Part shown: positions 10,861 to 23,000 of the stretch, piece after piece
Layout of the letters: each line of letters opens with the position of its first letter
Position numbering within the stretch: position 1 is the first letter of the stretch
Origin: Bolinopsis microptera
Lineage: Eukaryota; Ctenophora; Tentaculata; Lobata; Bolinopsidae
Assembly (NCBI RefSeq): GCF_026151205.1
Contig: NC_087077.1
Location: forward strand, 6,906,483 to 6,970,482
Direction of reading: 5' to 3'
DNA: 64,000 bases
Translations under genes and position numbers: made by a program
Notes under the pieces: model-generated
What the model saw: the letters and a program-made list of their open reading frames with translations, nothing else
The model's database searches: none
Told to the model about the DNA's origin: nothing

Positions 10861-13096
10861 TATTCATCACAGTCATCAGATGACAGTAGTGTTAATGATA
10901 TTGTGAAGAGTATGGAGGCGGACCTTGACCAGAGATTGACCATTCAGAAAACTACAAGAGGCGACACAAAGAAGAACTTGTCAAAGGAAGAGACTGAGGG
11001 CCTAAAATGGCTTGAGTGCATGAACAATGAGGGAAAACTATCCGTTGTTCAAGCTGATAAAGGAGGTGCAGTGATCATTATCAACCCAGAGACACTAAGG
11101 AAGAAGACACTTGAGAAGCTCCAAAACCCGAATATCTATACTGAACTGAAGGAAGATCTCACCCAAACATTACACCATGAGTTATTCCTCAAATGGGTTG
11201 AAGGTAAAGAGAAAGGTTTTATCCATCCGATGACTGCAAAAAGTGTCATGGGTGTTTCTGATAATGATAGCACAAAAGAGGGGAAAGATAAGACCAATGC
11301 AAAGAGCACTTCTTCACATTTCAAGCCAGGAAAAGCCTACTTTTACCCGAGTTTGAAGATCCACAAATTGAAGAGAAAAGACCTTGTGCCAGGCATAGAG
11401 CCCCCTGTGAGACTAGTCACTGCACTACAGGAAGGAATAGCAAAAAGGAGTGATGTCTTCTTGGCCAGTGAGTACTTCAAAAATCTTGAAAAGGACTATT
11501 GCGAAGACTTACTGACTGACTCAACGGACGCACTGAGATGGCTTGAAGTATGCAATGAAGTTGAAACAGACAAACGAGCCCTCCGAGCTTTCACTTTCGA
11601 CTTCAAAGCTCTCTACGACTCATTAAACCCTGAACTTGTCAAGGAAGCCGTTCATCATGCAATGAATACCACCAGACCAGACTGGACAGTGGACACCAGC
11701 ACTCTGTGATTGGCTGGTCGACCTCGTTGATATCAGTCTAAGATCCTCTATTGGATGCTTCGAAGACAAGTGGTACGTCCAAAAGAACGGAGTGCCTACA
11801 GGTGGAAGTCTGTGTGTGCAGTTGGCCAACATAACTGTATTTTATGTAATGAACAAATGCGTTTACAGTAACACTGACATGATGAAGAGAGTCAGGACTG
11901 TAAGACGGTACATTGACGATGGTGCAGGTTTCTTCTACAGCACTGAAAGGAAATTTGACCAGTGGATTTCCGATGTAAACAAATCCTTGAAAGAATATGG
12001 GCTACTCATTGACGAATCCCAATGGAAGGAAGTTGGCACGCCTGTGGCTTTTCTAGATATCGAGTTTTGTTTCGACCCTGAGGGAAACTTACAAACTGAC
12101 CTCCATATCAAGGAAACAGATTCAAGGAGCTATCTACATTTTAGCAGTGCACATCCAAACCACATTTATAGTGGAATAGTTTACAGCCAGTGTATCAGAC
12201 TCAGGAGAATAATCAACTCACAAGAACGACTGGAAACCAGATTGAGTGAATTAAGCCAAGCATTCAAGGCAGCTGCTTATCCCTCAAAAATGGTGAACAA
12301 CATTAGCAAAAAAGTTCTCAACTCCGAAAGAAACCTTGAACGAAGACCTCCCAAGGACAACACACTGAAGCCAGAGATCCTACCAATAAGGGTTGTCTCA
12401 ACCTACGGAAGTGACTCTGACATTGTCACCACAGTGAAAAAGTATGAGGAGAACTTAAAGAAGACCAGAAGTTTTTGTAACCTGAGTGACTCAAAACAAC
12501 AGAGTAACACCCTTGAAGAAAAGAAGAATGGCAAAAAGTTCTTCCAATTTGTCAAGAAAACAGGAAGCAACCTCAAAAGCCGGTTGGTTAAGGTGAAAGA
12601 AATAGCTCTGGGGAATAAGCATGGTCAAACAAGGCCGTGTAGAAAGAAGAACTGTGCAACGTGTGAGTCTATTGATAGTGCTACACAAATCAGCATCAAT
12701 GGGAAACGGGTAAAACCAGCACCAGGTACATGCATCACTTACAACATCATATATTTGATCAGATGTAAACTGTGTGAGAAACCATACGTAGGCAAATCCA
12801 CCAGAATGCTACGGGTAAGGTTTGGCGAACACAGAAGAGCATTCTACAAGATCATCAGTGGGCAAAAGGTTGACACGGATGATGACTCAAACTGCGTAGG
12901 ACTCCACCTCCATATAGAGCATGGACTGACTCAGAAGGAAAATTTTAACAATAGTGTTTCAGTGTGTATCCTAGAAAATTCAAGTCCTAGTAGTTTAGAT
13001 GTTAAGGAGCACCGATATATACATGCCTTAAATTCCCTCCGCCCCTCAGGAATGAATAGTACAAACCCTTTTAAGATTCCTTTATTGCATAATTGA
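10861..13096 (+). pseudogene. Penelope-like retroelement, RT plus GIY-YIG endonuclease, frameshifted
   Basis: Two overlapping frames make one protein. The first (to 11709) carries KLSVVQADKGGAVIIINPET and later FTFDFKALYDSL. The second, open from about 11690, has VPTGGSLCVQLANI, RRYIDDGAGFF (the YIDD catalytic box, about 11906-11932) and FLDIEF. Near its C-terminus are CRKKNCATCES (a Cys knuckle) and YNIIYLIRCKLCEKPYVGKS with FGEHRR, a GIY-YIG nuclease. This order (RT then GIY-YIG) defines Penelope-like elements. A single frame change at about 11690-11709 separates the frames, and the N-terminal part is cut off by a LINE. The copy is therefore dead unless the frame change is a sequencing error. 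Confidence 0.85.
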
Positions 13097-13680
13097 TTTT
13101 TATTTTGTCTGAGGGGCTTTCCATAAATTATTTTTTTTAAATAAATGGTCCTTTTATTGATGTTTCATATTTCACGGCAGTTTCCTTTTCAGAGTTTGAG
13201 TTTATATTTAGAAACTAACCATACTATCTTTTAGATTTATGTCACTTATGATGGCTCCGGCTGAAAGTACTATGACTCATTTTATCTAGAAGATTGTAGT
13301 TTCATTGCTTCTGAAGTAGCTATCAGTTCGCCGGTCAATGTTGGGTATAATACTCTTATAATTAAAGCATTTGAACTAAATCTTTGTTCTACTTAAAGCA
13401 AATTTAACGAATTGCGAATGAAACAAAATTATTCAAAAACTAGAGCAACTAAAACTAAAAATACATTTTAAAACCCATAATTCAGTGTGAATAAAATTTA
13501 ATTATTTTACTTTACTTTATTACGTCGTCGCTTCGATACGCTAGGTAAACTATTAACCTTGCTTCGGCTCGGAAAACGTTGCTTTTTGTATCACGTCTTG
13601 ACCCACTCTGTCGGATTTCACTGTAGAGTTTCAACGATACACTATATATACAGGGGGAGCCGCGCACTCGTGCGCGTCGG
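13097..13680. other. 3' flank of the Penelope-like element
   Basis: AT-rich, no coding signal. AAATAAATGG at about 13140 may be the element's polyadenylation region. Confidence 0.35.
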
Positions 13681-13684
13681 GTCA

Positions 13685-14365
13685 ACGTTGCTCTAACCAG
13701 AGCCCTCTCGCTTGCAGTAGCGCGCGACCACCGTCACGCAGTACGCGTAGGCACATGGCTATGTGAAGGGTCAACGTATGACAAGTTGCTTCAGCTTTGG
13801 CCTTTGCTTCGCCCGCATGGCAAATGGCAGAGCAATATTATAATATTATTTTAAAAGGTTGACATTTTCCTTGACGGATGTTACTCGTCTAAATTTCTTC
13901 GAAGTAGCGCGCGCCGCTTTCTTCTCGGCGGCACGAGCTACGAAGTAGCGCGCGCCGGGCCAGATCATTAACAATGGTCAACATTTCCGCGTCAATCAAG
14001 CTCAAGCCAAGTACAATCTTTATTTTAATTTTGCAACGCTGGCATGAAAAATGTACTGTACATTGTTATGTTAATTTTAGCGCTGACGGATGTTACTTGT
14101 TTGTCGTCTAAATTTCAATTGTAGCGCAATGCATTACTGGTCCGCGCCGCGCATCCAATAATTTACTTACTACAACTATTACATATTATTTGCTCTAATC
14201 AGAGCCCTATTGCTTGTATGTTGTAGTAGCGCGCGACCGCTGATATATTCTACTTGTGAAACTTAAACGCGTCACGCAGTTTACCTGGGGACCTCAGGCT
14301 ATTATGTTCATAAACATAACCGAATAGAGATTAGGCGGAATGACAGGCTGAGCGCGGCCCAGTAA
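13685..14365. repeat. GC-rich dispersed repeat block, right side
   Basis: It carries the inverted copy of the left block's module (13689-13768, starting GCTCTAACCAGAGCCCTCTC and ending CACATGGCTATGTGAA), a diverged second copy (14190-14240) and the direct module ending GAGCGCGGCCCAGTAA (to 14365). Together with 7600-8720 it brackets the Penelope/LINE nest. Confidence 0.7.
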
Positions 14366-15348
14366 CACGCAGTACGCGTATACACGTACATGGCTATGTA
14401 AAAACTTGTATATCAATTATCATATATTCAATTAATTATCATTTATTCAATTATCATATATTCATGCATTTGGGGTAGAACTTAAATCCTATCAAGATCA
14501 TAATATAAGTGAAATTATAAATTGTATGCTACTTGGACAATGGTAAAATATTGCTCTTATACAATTACACATTGTACACATAATACATCAAGATAATATG
14601 ATCTGGCGGGTAAGCCGCGCAATTATATGAGCTGAGCTTTGATTCGTCCGCAAGCGTTTGAACTCGCGCGCGCCGTCAGTAGAGATCGAAAATTATATCC
14701 ATGGTAACCTTGATATAAGTGCAATCGAATAGTTTTCATGTGTTTGTTATCGTCTTTTGCTACTCTTGCTCGCATTGACCTGTAACATGCAGTGCTCCGA
14801 ACTTCTTCCACTAGTTACTTTATTTCAACATACTTATAGGCTATCAACTACCCAACAATATAGTCCTATTAACATTTAACAACCACCTGCACCTGCACCA
14901 GCAGTAATCACCGCATTTATTGATATCTGTAAATGGGTAATGTCTGTTCGATGTAAAAACAAGCTATAAAATTTTCCCGTAGCTTACTCATTAAATAATC
15001 CGTTTTCTTAAACCAGCTACTTTGGAAATCGTTATTTGCTTTGTTTTCGTGTATTTCATTAAAACTCTATGTCACAACATATCGCATTCTTGATTTCGAA
15101 TGAGTGAGGCAGTACAGATTACAGAACAGTACAGATTACAGAACATCTCCAGCAGGTTTCTTTTGTGCTGTTATTGCAAACTTATACTCTTTTTGACGAC
15201 CAATGGATTGAAATTGTGTATTTGAATGGAGTTTCATTTGTGCGATCCGTTTGCTGTGCTTGGCAATAATATCAGTTTAATTGATGATGGATGACTGTAA
15301 TTTTATGATTCAACGGTTCTAACTTTTCACCCACATAGGATCTACCAA
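14366..15348. other. Intergenic, upstream of PACRG
   Basis: Non-coding. An 18-bp direct repeat (CAGTACAGATTACAGAA) lies at 15111-15145. CATAG at 15335-15339 just before the coding exon looks like a splice acceptor, so the first PACRG exon is probably non-coding and lies within this stretch. Confidence 0.45.
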
Positions 15349-16068
15349 ATGGCTTCACAAGTTCTGGTACCGGTCAATAGAACCCTTAAGAAATCCAAGG
15401 ATGAGGAAGCAGAAGGTTTCACCCTCAAAGCTGGTATGAAAAATACCAAAGTAAGAGGTCCCCCAAGTGCTAATGCTTTCAAGGAGCGGCCAGCCAAACC
15501 CACATCTTTCAGAAAATTCTACGAAAGGGGAGACTTTCCCATCCAGTTAGAGCACGATACCAAAGGTAACAAGATCGCATGGAAAGTAGAAATTGAGAAG
15601 CTAGATTTCCATCATTATCTCCCACTTTTCTTCGACGGACTTTGTGAGGTGACTCACCCTTACGAGTTCTTCTCCCGACAAGGAGTCCACGATATGCTGG
15701 AACATGGTTCCCACAAAGTTCTTCCAGTAATCCCTCAACTTATCATCCCGATAAAGAATGCCCTGAACACGAGAAAGAAGTCAAGCGTTTGTACTTCTCT
15801 CAAGATCCTCCAGCACCTTGTTATATCTGCTAACTGCATCGGAGAAGCTCTAGTTCCATACTACCGACAGATTCTTCCCATCCTCAACATCTTCAAAAAC
15901 AAGAACATCAACAAAGGAGATGGGATCGACTACAGCCAACAGAGACGTGAAAATGTCGGCGACCTGATCCAGGAAACTCTGGAAGCCTTCGAGACGCACG
16001 GAGGACCTGATGCTTTCATCAACATAAAATACATGGTGCCAACCTACGAGAGCTGCGTGAACAACTGA
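15349..16068 (+). CDS. PACRG: Parkin co-regulated gene protein homologue (PACRG)
   Basis: 239 aa in one coding exon. From about residue 35 it is nearly collinear with animal PACRG (e.g. [86 protein letters not shown], and a C-terminus ending [11 protein letters not shown]). PACRG is a microtubule inner protein with an armadillo-like fold, located at the junction of the A and B tubules of axonemal doublets, where it pairs with FAP20/CFAP20. The first 30 residues are lineage-specific. The start is the first ATG after a probable splice acceptor at 15339. It lies directly upstream of CFAP57 on the same strand. Confidence 0.95.
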   Translation: MASQVLVPVNRTLKKSKDEEAEGFTLKAGMKNTKVRGPPSANAFKERPAKPTSFRKFYERGDFPIQLEHDTKGNKIAWKVEIEKLDFHHYLPLFFDGLCEVTHPYEFFSRQGVHDMLEHGSHKVLPVIPQLIIPIKNALNTRKKSSVCTSLKILQHLVISANCIGEALVPYYRQILPILNIFKNKNINKGDGIDYSQQRRENVGDLIQETLEAFETHGGPDAFINIKYMVPTYESCVNN

Positions 16069-16426
16069 GAATACAGATCCTTGGTAGACTGTTAAATTAT
16101 TTGGTTCAGGCTTCCGTGTGGATTTTTTAAGATACTGTGAAAACATGTACATAAACAAAATTGATTGTGATATTGAAATGGACAAAACGTAAGGTGAGAG
16201 AGCTTATAATGTTATTTTGAGAGGGTAGAACTGTGGATCCACAAAGCAAATCCTGTGCTCTCCAAACTATTAACTTTCAATCTTAATCTTTTATAGTCTC
16301 ATACCTTGGAAATAATTTTTCGATTTTACATTATGTAGACATTATTTGAGTGTAAATATTATCTGATTTTTTTCATGCACAATGCACATTCATATGTAAC
16401 AGAATTATCATATCATTACTTATCAA

Positions 16427-16432
16427 AATAAA
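16427..16432 (+). promoter_or_regulatory. Polyadenylation signal of PACRG
   Basis: AATAAA 359 bp after the PACRG stop. A 14-bp palindrome (GAGTCGATCGACTC) follows at 16433-16446. Confidence 0.5.
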
Positions 16433-16446
16433 GAGTCGATCGACTC

Positions 16447-17001
16447 AAGATCGACATATGAATAAGAGACCTAAAAAGTACAAATCTTTATTCCATTAGG
16501 AATATCTCGTCTGATCCTATGAACCCAACCTGTGAGTCTCGAGTAAGCTGTAAGAAGAATTCACAATCAAATTATAAGCCATGGCAACCGTTTGTCTCTC
16601 ATATCCATATATATTTAAAACACAGCTCGAGTTACACTACTGAGTCCTGCACTACTTGATGATTCCTCTGCAAATAAGTGTACAGCGTCATGCACCAGTC
16701 AGATCCTCCACAAAATTATATTTAGCTTTTTTGAAGTGCAAATTTTATATTATGTGCATGTGATACTTTGGCGATTTTATGAGACTCAATACATGTTAAA
16801 GTCGAAATGTTGTTTCATTGGACGGTCATATGATTACCACATAAATACAATATCAATTATAATTTGCAACCAAATACATCGGTTTTTGAATCAAAAACAA
16901 TAATAATATATATGTTTAAAATTGTGTAACTTACTAATAACTCACTCAACTAACTACTTTTATAGGAAAGTGTTCGGATGTAGAGGAGTAACTCAGAAGT
17001 C
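16447..17001. other. Intergenic, PACRG to CFAP57
   Basis: AT-rich and non-coding. TTTATAG at about 16960 before the CFAP57 start may be an acceptor for a 5'-UTR intron. Nothing else seen. Confidence 0.4.
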
Positions 17002-20000
17002 ATGTCTATCGCAATCGCCAACTTGAGGCATGTCTTCGGTCTCAAGGGAGACGTCGCGAACAACGTAGCTTTCCAAGATGAGCAGACCATCATCTACCCT
17101 TCGGGGTCCAACTGTATCCTCTACAACATCGAGACCAAGACCCAGAAATTCATCTCAAGTATTGAGAAAAGTGGGGGCATGACAGCGATGGCTCTGACAC
17201 CCAACAAGAGATACATTGCTGTCGCAGAGAAAGGAGAAAAGGCTACCATCACCATCTATGATCTGCAGACACTCCGAAAGAAGAAAGTGCTGACAACAAC
17301 CGATGTTCAGTCCCAGCAGTATGTCAGTCTGGCTTTCTCTCCTGACTCCAAGTATCTAGTGTCTCAAGGTGCCCGACCTGATTGGACGCTGCTTTATTGG
17401 GCTTGGGAGAAGCCAAAACCCATGGCTTCTATCAGGACATCCACTAATGTCAGCAATGAAGTTTACCAGGTTGGTGATTATAATGTTGTCCTTGAATTTG
17501 TCATGTTTAGACATTCAGTGTTGTAGTGCCAATGTTAGTGCTGCAAAATAATAATTTTGTAATGTGTCATCTATCAGCTACCTGCCTAGATTATGTTATA
17601 ACTTGTATTCGTAAGAAATGATATTGAATGAAACCTCCCTTTTCCAGGTATCCTTCAACCCCAACGACAACGCCCAATTCTGTGTGGTAGGTAACGGTGT
17701 CTTCAAAACTTACAAGTTCAACGATGGCACTCTCAAAGCGAACCCTATCCAAAAGATTGAACCCCAGAACTTCTTGTGCCACAGCTGGCTATCCGAGGAC
17801 CGTATCATAGTTGGTACAGATACAGGGAGAATGCTGCTGTTCGAGGGACAAGAACACAAGAAGGACTTCCATGTCAGTTCCCCTGTTGCTCCAGACAGCA
17901 CTGGTGGTGAGAGGTAGGTTCTCAGTTTAGATTTACAAATGCCCAACAAGCCCTAATCTTGACAGATTTTTATAAAATTTACTGAAATTCGTGAAGGATT
18001 AAAATGATTTAGATAACTTTATGGTATAAAATACTTAAATTTGGGGGAATCGGACCCTAGGTTGGAAAGTTGGAATAATAAATATGTGGTTGCATTAGCA
18101 TGGAGTTAAAGTTGTGAGTGAAACATTTGCTTGGTTGCATATATACGACGTGGTGTGTGGACAGTTCAGTAGTCTGTCTTTTCAGTTTCATACGTAACCA
18201 ACAGGATAGAAATTAAACCTTTTACACATTGGGAGAAGTTGCTTAATTTCTATATATATTTTCAGTCGTTTTCCACTAAATATTTCGAGTGGTGGGTAAG
18301 TGCAAATTCTCAGATAAACCAATCCGTGTATGGCCAAAATATAAGTGTGGTGGATGCTACACTATATGACGTTTTTGGCAATTGGCACATTTTCGGGCAC
18401 GCATGAAAGTTATTCCATTTGACAATTATTGTCGTTAGATTATACAGTGAATCTCCATCTGCATCCCATTGGTTCGTCCGGTCAAATCTCTGACAAGCCG
18501 AGTTGAGGTCTTTAAAATCTGGCAGGATCGCTCCACTTTCTGCTAACTGATAGAACTTTGATCTTGAAGTAGCCAAGAAGCTTTAAAATCTGACAGGATC
18601 GCACCACTTTCTCCTACTTATAGAACTTTGGTCTTGAAATAGCCAATTTAATGCAATAGCAGTATTAGCACAATTCAAGAATAATATATTATCATAATTT
18701 GCCTTAATTCTCCGCACATTTTCTACATATTTCATTGAGAAACACCGCACCTAAACTACATTTTTCATAATAAATACCGCCCATAACTCGCACAGTTAGC
18801 ATCTTTCGACAGCCACGTTACATTACTTTTCACTTATGCAAGAATATCACTGCGCTTCAATGCAACTCAGTATGCTAGCCTCTATCAAAATGAGGACTAA
18901 CACAAAAATTGTAAATAAATCCACCTACTGACATGATACAGCTTAATATAGGAAGGCGAATGAAGCTTTGACTGAATTAGGCATGCATCTATTTAGTTTT
19001 TGGTTGAATTTCAATACTTACAAGTGTAAAGGTGATGAGGAATGGGATGTCGGGGATGCAAACGATTTGGAGAATGTTACCAGTTATGCCTTGAAGAAAT
19101 AATGTCGGTTTGAAAATTGAAGTTATACCGACAGTCTTGTGCAATAATTCAACCATAAGAACAGATGATTGTCGTGACGTAGTGTGCGGTTACATATGCA
19201 ATCTGCTTCATAAGCAACCACTGTCCCCCGCATAGTGCAAAACGTGCACATGAAAACACCGAGGAATCATAACTTATATCGTCTGGCGTCTGTGGCCGCC
19301 CGAAAAATTTACACATCGTAGAGCTGGAGCCGCTTGAGTGCTTCAAGTCGATAATAACGAACTGATTTTTCAGGAGTGGTACAGCAGGACAAAGTGAGAC
19401 AAGTGAGAGTGCGATGAGGGCACAGACTCCCGTCCTCTGTGTAACTAAATACTCCAAGGGATTCCTGTGCAGTGCGGGTAACGGTGTGGTCTACATGTAC
19501 GAGAAGACCGATGAGAGGGAGCTGTACAAGAAAGCAAGGGAAATTAGGATTCCTATTTCTGCTGACTCCGCTCAGGCTACTGCCAATATGAAGGTAAACA
19601 CAGTTCTTATATTGTGATCATAATCAGCTTTTTAAAAGAATTGACTATAGTTGTATACCTGTTCTTGATTTATGTGACTTGGTAAGAGAGAAAAGTAATC
19701 TTAATAATCAGTATTGTACACACATTAAGAAATAACAGAGAGGCCTTGTTGTTATTGTTAAATTCTCCTATGATTAGCTAGAAACTTTCACTCCCAAAGA
19801 AACTGCCCTCAATCCTCACCATGTTCACATGCCCTCATAATACGTTCCATTTAATGCCGTGTCCTGCTTACTGTAAGGTGACAGATCTAGCTAATGGGTA
19901 CCCAGGGAAGCCCATCACGCAAGAACAGCAGATTCTACAATGCCCGATCTAGGTGGTCGACATAGTCCACAATCCATATACATCGGGAAAAGAACATATT

Positions 20001-23000
20001 TTAGGGAATCGTGGACAACATAACTGTTGTAAAGCAAGAAGATAATTTAAGTGGAGTTTTTACTAACAGAACTTTGCCCAGGGTGCGCTACACGAGATAA
20101 TGCATATGACCATCAGTCCGTCTGAAGAGACCATCATCGCCGGAACTCGCAACAACCAGCTCTACACCATTGGACTGACTGGAGCAGAGATCTCTAAAGG
20201 AGAGCAGTCTCTGTTTGAGACCCTGTCTCAGCCTTTCCATTACGATCAGATAACTGGTCTAGATGTGTGTATCAGGAAGCCGCTTGTCTCTACTTGCTCA
20301 CTCGATAGGACTGTGAGGATTTGGAATTACGAGAACAAGTAAGTAGCTCATCAGAAATTGATAATTTTTATTGCCGCTTTTAATTATTTACAAGAGTGGA
20401 TCATTGCAAATCGCACTTTGTTGAACACTGTTATATTGGTACATGATAATAAGGAGGGAAACATTTACAGTTCTCTGGACCTGACAAAGGAATTCCAAGA
20501 GGAAGCATTCAGTGTCGCCCTGCATCCATCTGGACTGTACGTTCTAGTTGGGTTCAGTGACAAACTCCGACTTATGAACATCCTCATCGACGATATTCAA
20601 CCTTTCAAAGAGTTCACTATTCGTGGCTGTCGCGAGGTATGTGGTTCTTAATCATGTTTATTGTCCTGTTGTGTAGTGTGTACTCATTTTTATGGGAATT
20701 ATACCTTATTGAGAAAAACTGGTTCAGGTAATTAAATAGTTCAAAATGGTGATCAAATCCCAAATAATCAAAACATCAAAGAAGTTCATTATTACTGTAC
20801 GCTTTAAGAGTTCATCGGATCAAGATACTGGATGTGCCCATTTTATAGTCTTGATTTGTTTGTACATTTTTATGTCACTGACGACTTTAACATCTCAATT
20901 AACAAAAAACTAATTTTTTCAAATATTTAAATTGTCCACCTAATTATAATAGCTAGTAACTCAATCTCTTATGATCGGAATGAGTACAAAGTCAGTGACT
21001 GATCAATGGTATCAAGTCTGTGATTCAACTCTTTCAGTATCTTGTTGTCAAGATGTCTCTCTAACTTTTCAAATTTCTTGGCCAAACCTTCAACCGTCTC
21101 CTCAATGACGCTTACTTTGTCTCTATCACAAACGGGATCAAATGAAACTATCTGAGGTGAATCCATTCTGATCGCATCATTGAATTCACCCATCCGTTTG
21201 CTTGGAATTGTGCGCTCGTACTCCATGATGAATCTGCCGCGCTCGATTCGCGCATATAACTCCGCCGTCTCAAAGATTCTAGAGTAGCTGTCAGCCATCA
21301 GAGCAATCAATAAGTTGAGAACAATGACCGATGAGACCACGATCCATCCCATGGAGAGAATCATCCACCAAATTTTTACGGAGCTGTCGTCGACCCCTTT
21401 ATCATAGTCGTAATCAATCAAAACCATTCTGAGAACTAGGAACATTCCTTCGTACCAGCTATCATTAGTGTACGTGGTTTTCAGGAAGACACAGAAAGCT
21501 GGAATGTAGAGAGCTATAAACATGGTTGCTATGGTGCTGAGATCCTTGCCACAGTACCTCATGTACACAACGAAGGGGCCTACTTTTTTTGTTATCTGCA
21601 GTTTAAAGAAGCAGGTAATCCACAGTGCCATGATGGAAATGGCTCCGTAAATGTCCACCCAAGTGACGTAACTAGTTGGTCCTTTCCAGGGTCGTTCAGC
21701 TTCGTTCATCTGTCCCAACACGTTGGGATCTGTGTGGAGGTTGCCAAAGATTGAGCAGGAAATGTTGAGAATCAGGTATATCATGAGCAGGTTGTCCACC
21801 ACAAAGTCAAGCAATACAGCTGGAGAAGACTTGACGTCGTCAAATATCGTGATCTGTTTCCGGCCATACTTCCTTGTCAAGAACAGGTCCATTCTTTTAC
21901 CTTTGAAGTGGAGATTAGAGAGTTCCTGTTGATATGTGGTCTCAAACAGATCATTTAGGAACGCAGTGTATCCGTACCTCTGACGAAGAAGGCTGATATT
22001 CTGCCTTGATCTCCAGACATATGCCCCAGTTGATGCAATGAGCATCAACAAGTAAAACCCATCACCAAACGTGAACTTGAAATCGCTCTTCAGGAAATCC
22101 CTGTAGTCCATAACATAAAGCAAGCTCCAAATAAACAGGTACAGCCCCACAAATGACAGTTTGATGTTTGCCCGAGCTTTTCCGTACATCTCCCACTTAG
22201 CAGCTGTGAGCCTCTCAAACATTGGATGCTCAATGAGGCCCATGTTAGACAGCCAGACCAGGTAGTGGTAGAAGGAGGTGTTGGTGTCAGGGCAACTTCC
22301 CAGCATCCTATCCAGTTTGTAGTACCGTTCACCCTGGTATAAATCCTCCGTTACAAACTGGTTGAACACTTCTCTTGTGATTGTCGGCATGGTATAAGCT
22401 ATTCTCATCGCACCCATGATACCGGATTTGTCCTCAATGCAAGGATTTGCCCCTTCTTCCAATAGAAAAGCTGAGATTTCAGAGTGGGAATAGTAGGATG
22501 ATATTACGATTGGGGTATGATAATTCTCGTCAGGACAGTCAATACTTGCTCCGTAATCCAGCAGCATTTTCATGGCATCAAGGCAGCCATACTGGGCGGC
22601 AATATGAATAGCTTGGCGCCCGAGTTCACCTGAGGCATGGTTAATAAAAGCACCATTCCTAATCAGGATGTTAATAGTGTCTGTGTTGTTTATCATTACT
22701 GCGTAGAAAAGGGGTGTGTATCCTCTGGAATCCTCTAAGTTTAAATCATAGCCGCTATCTATCATCCAATTCAAAGTGCTTCGGTTGCAATACTGAGCTG
22801 CCAAATGAATTATACCTTGTCCCAGTTCATCTTTCTCCTCTGGGTCAACTATGTCAAGAATGTTTTGTAGTCTTGATTCGTCGTACTCGATCGGAACGAA
22901 TTCTTCTGTGTACATTCCTATGCCTTGCTCTGCTGCCATTTGATCGAGATACCTGAAAGCTGCGTGAGGGTCTGGCGTGTCGTCGCTGACAAACTTTGGA

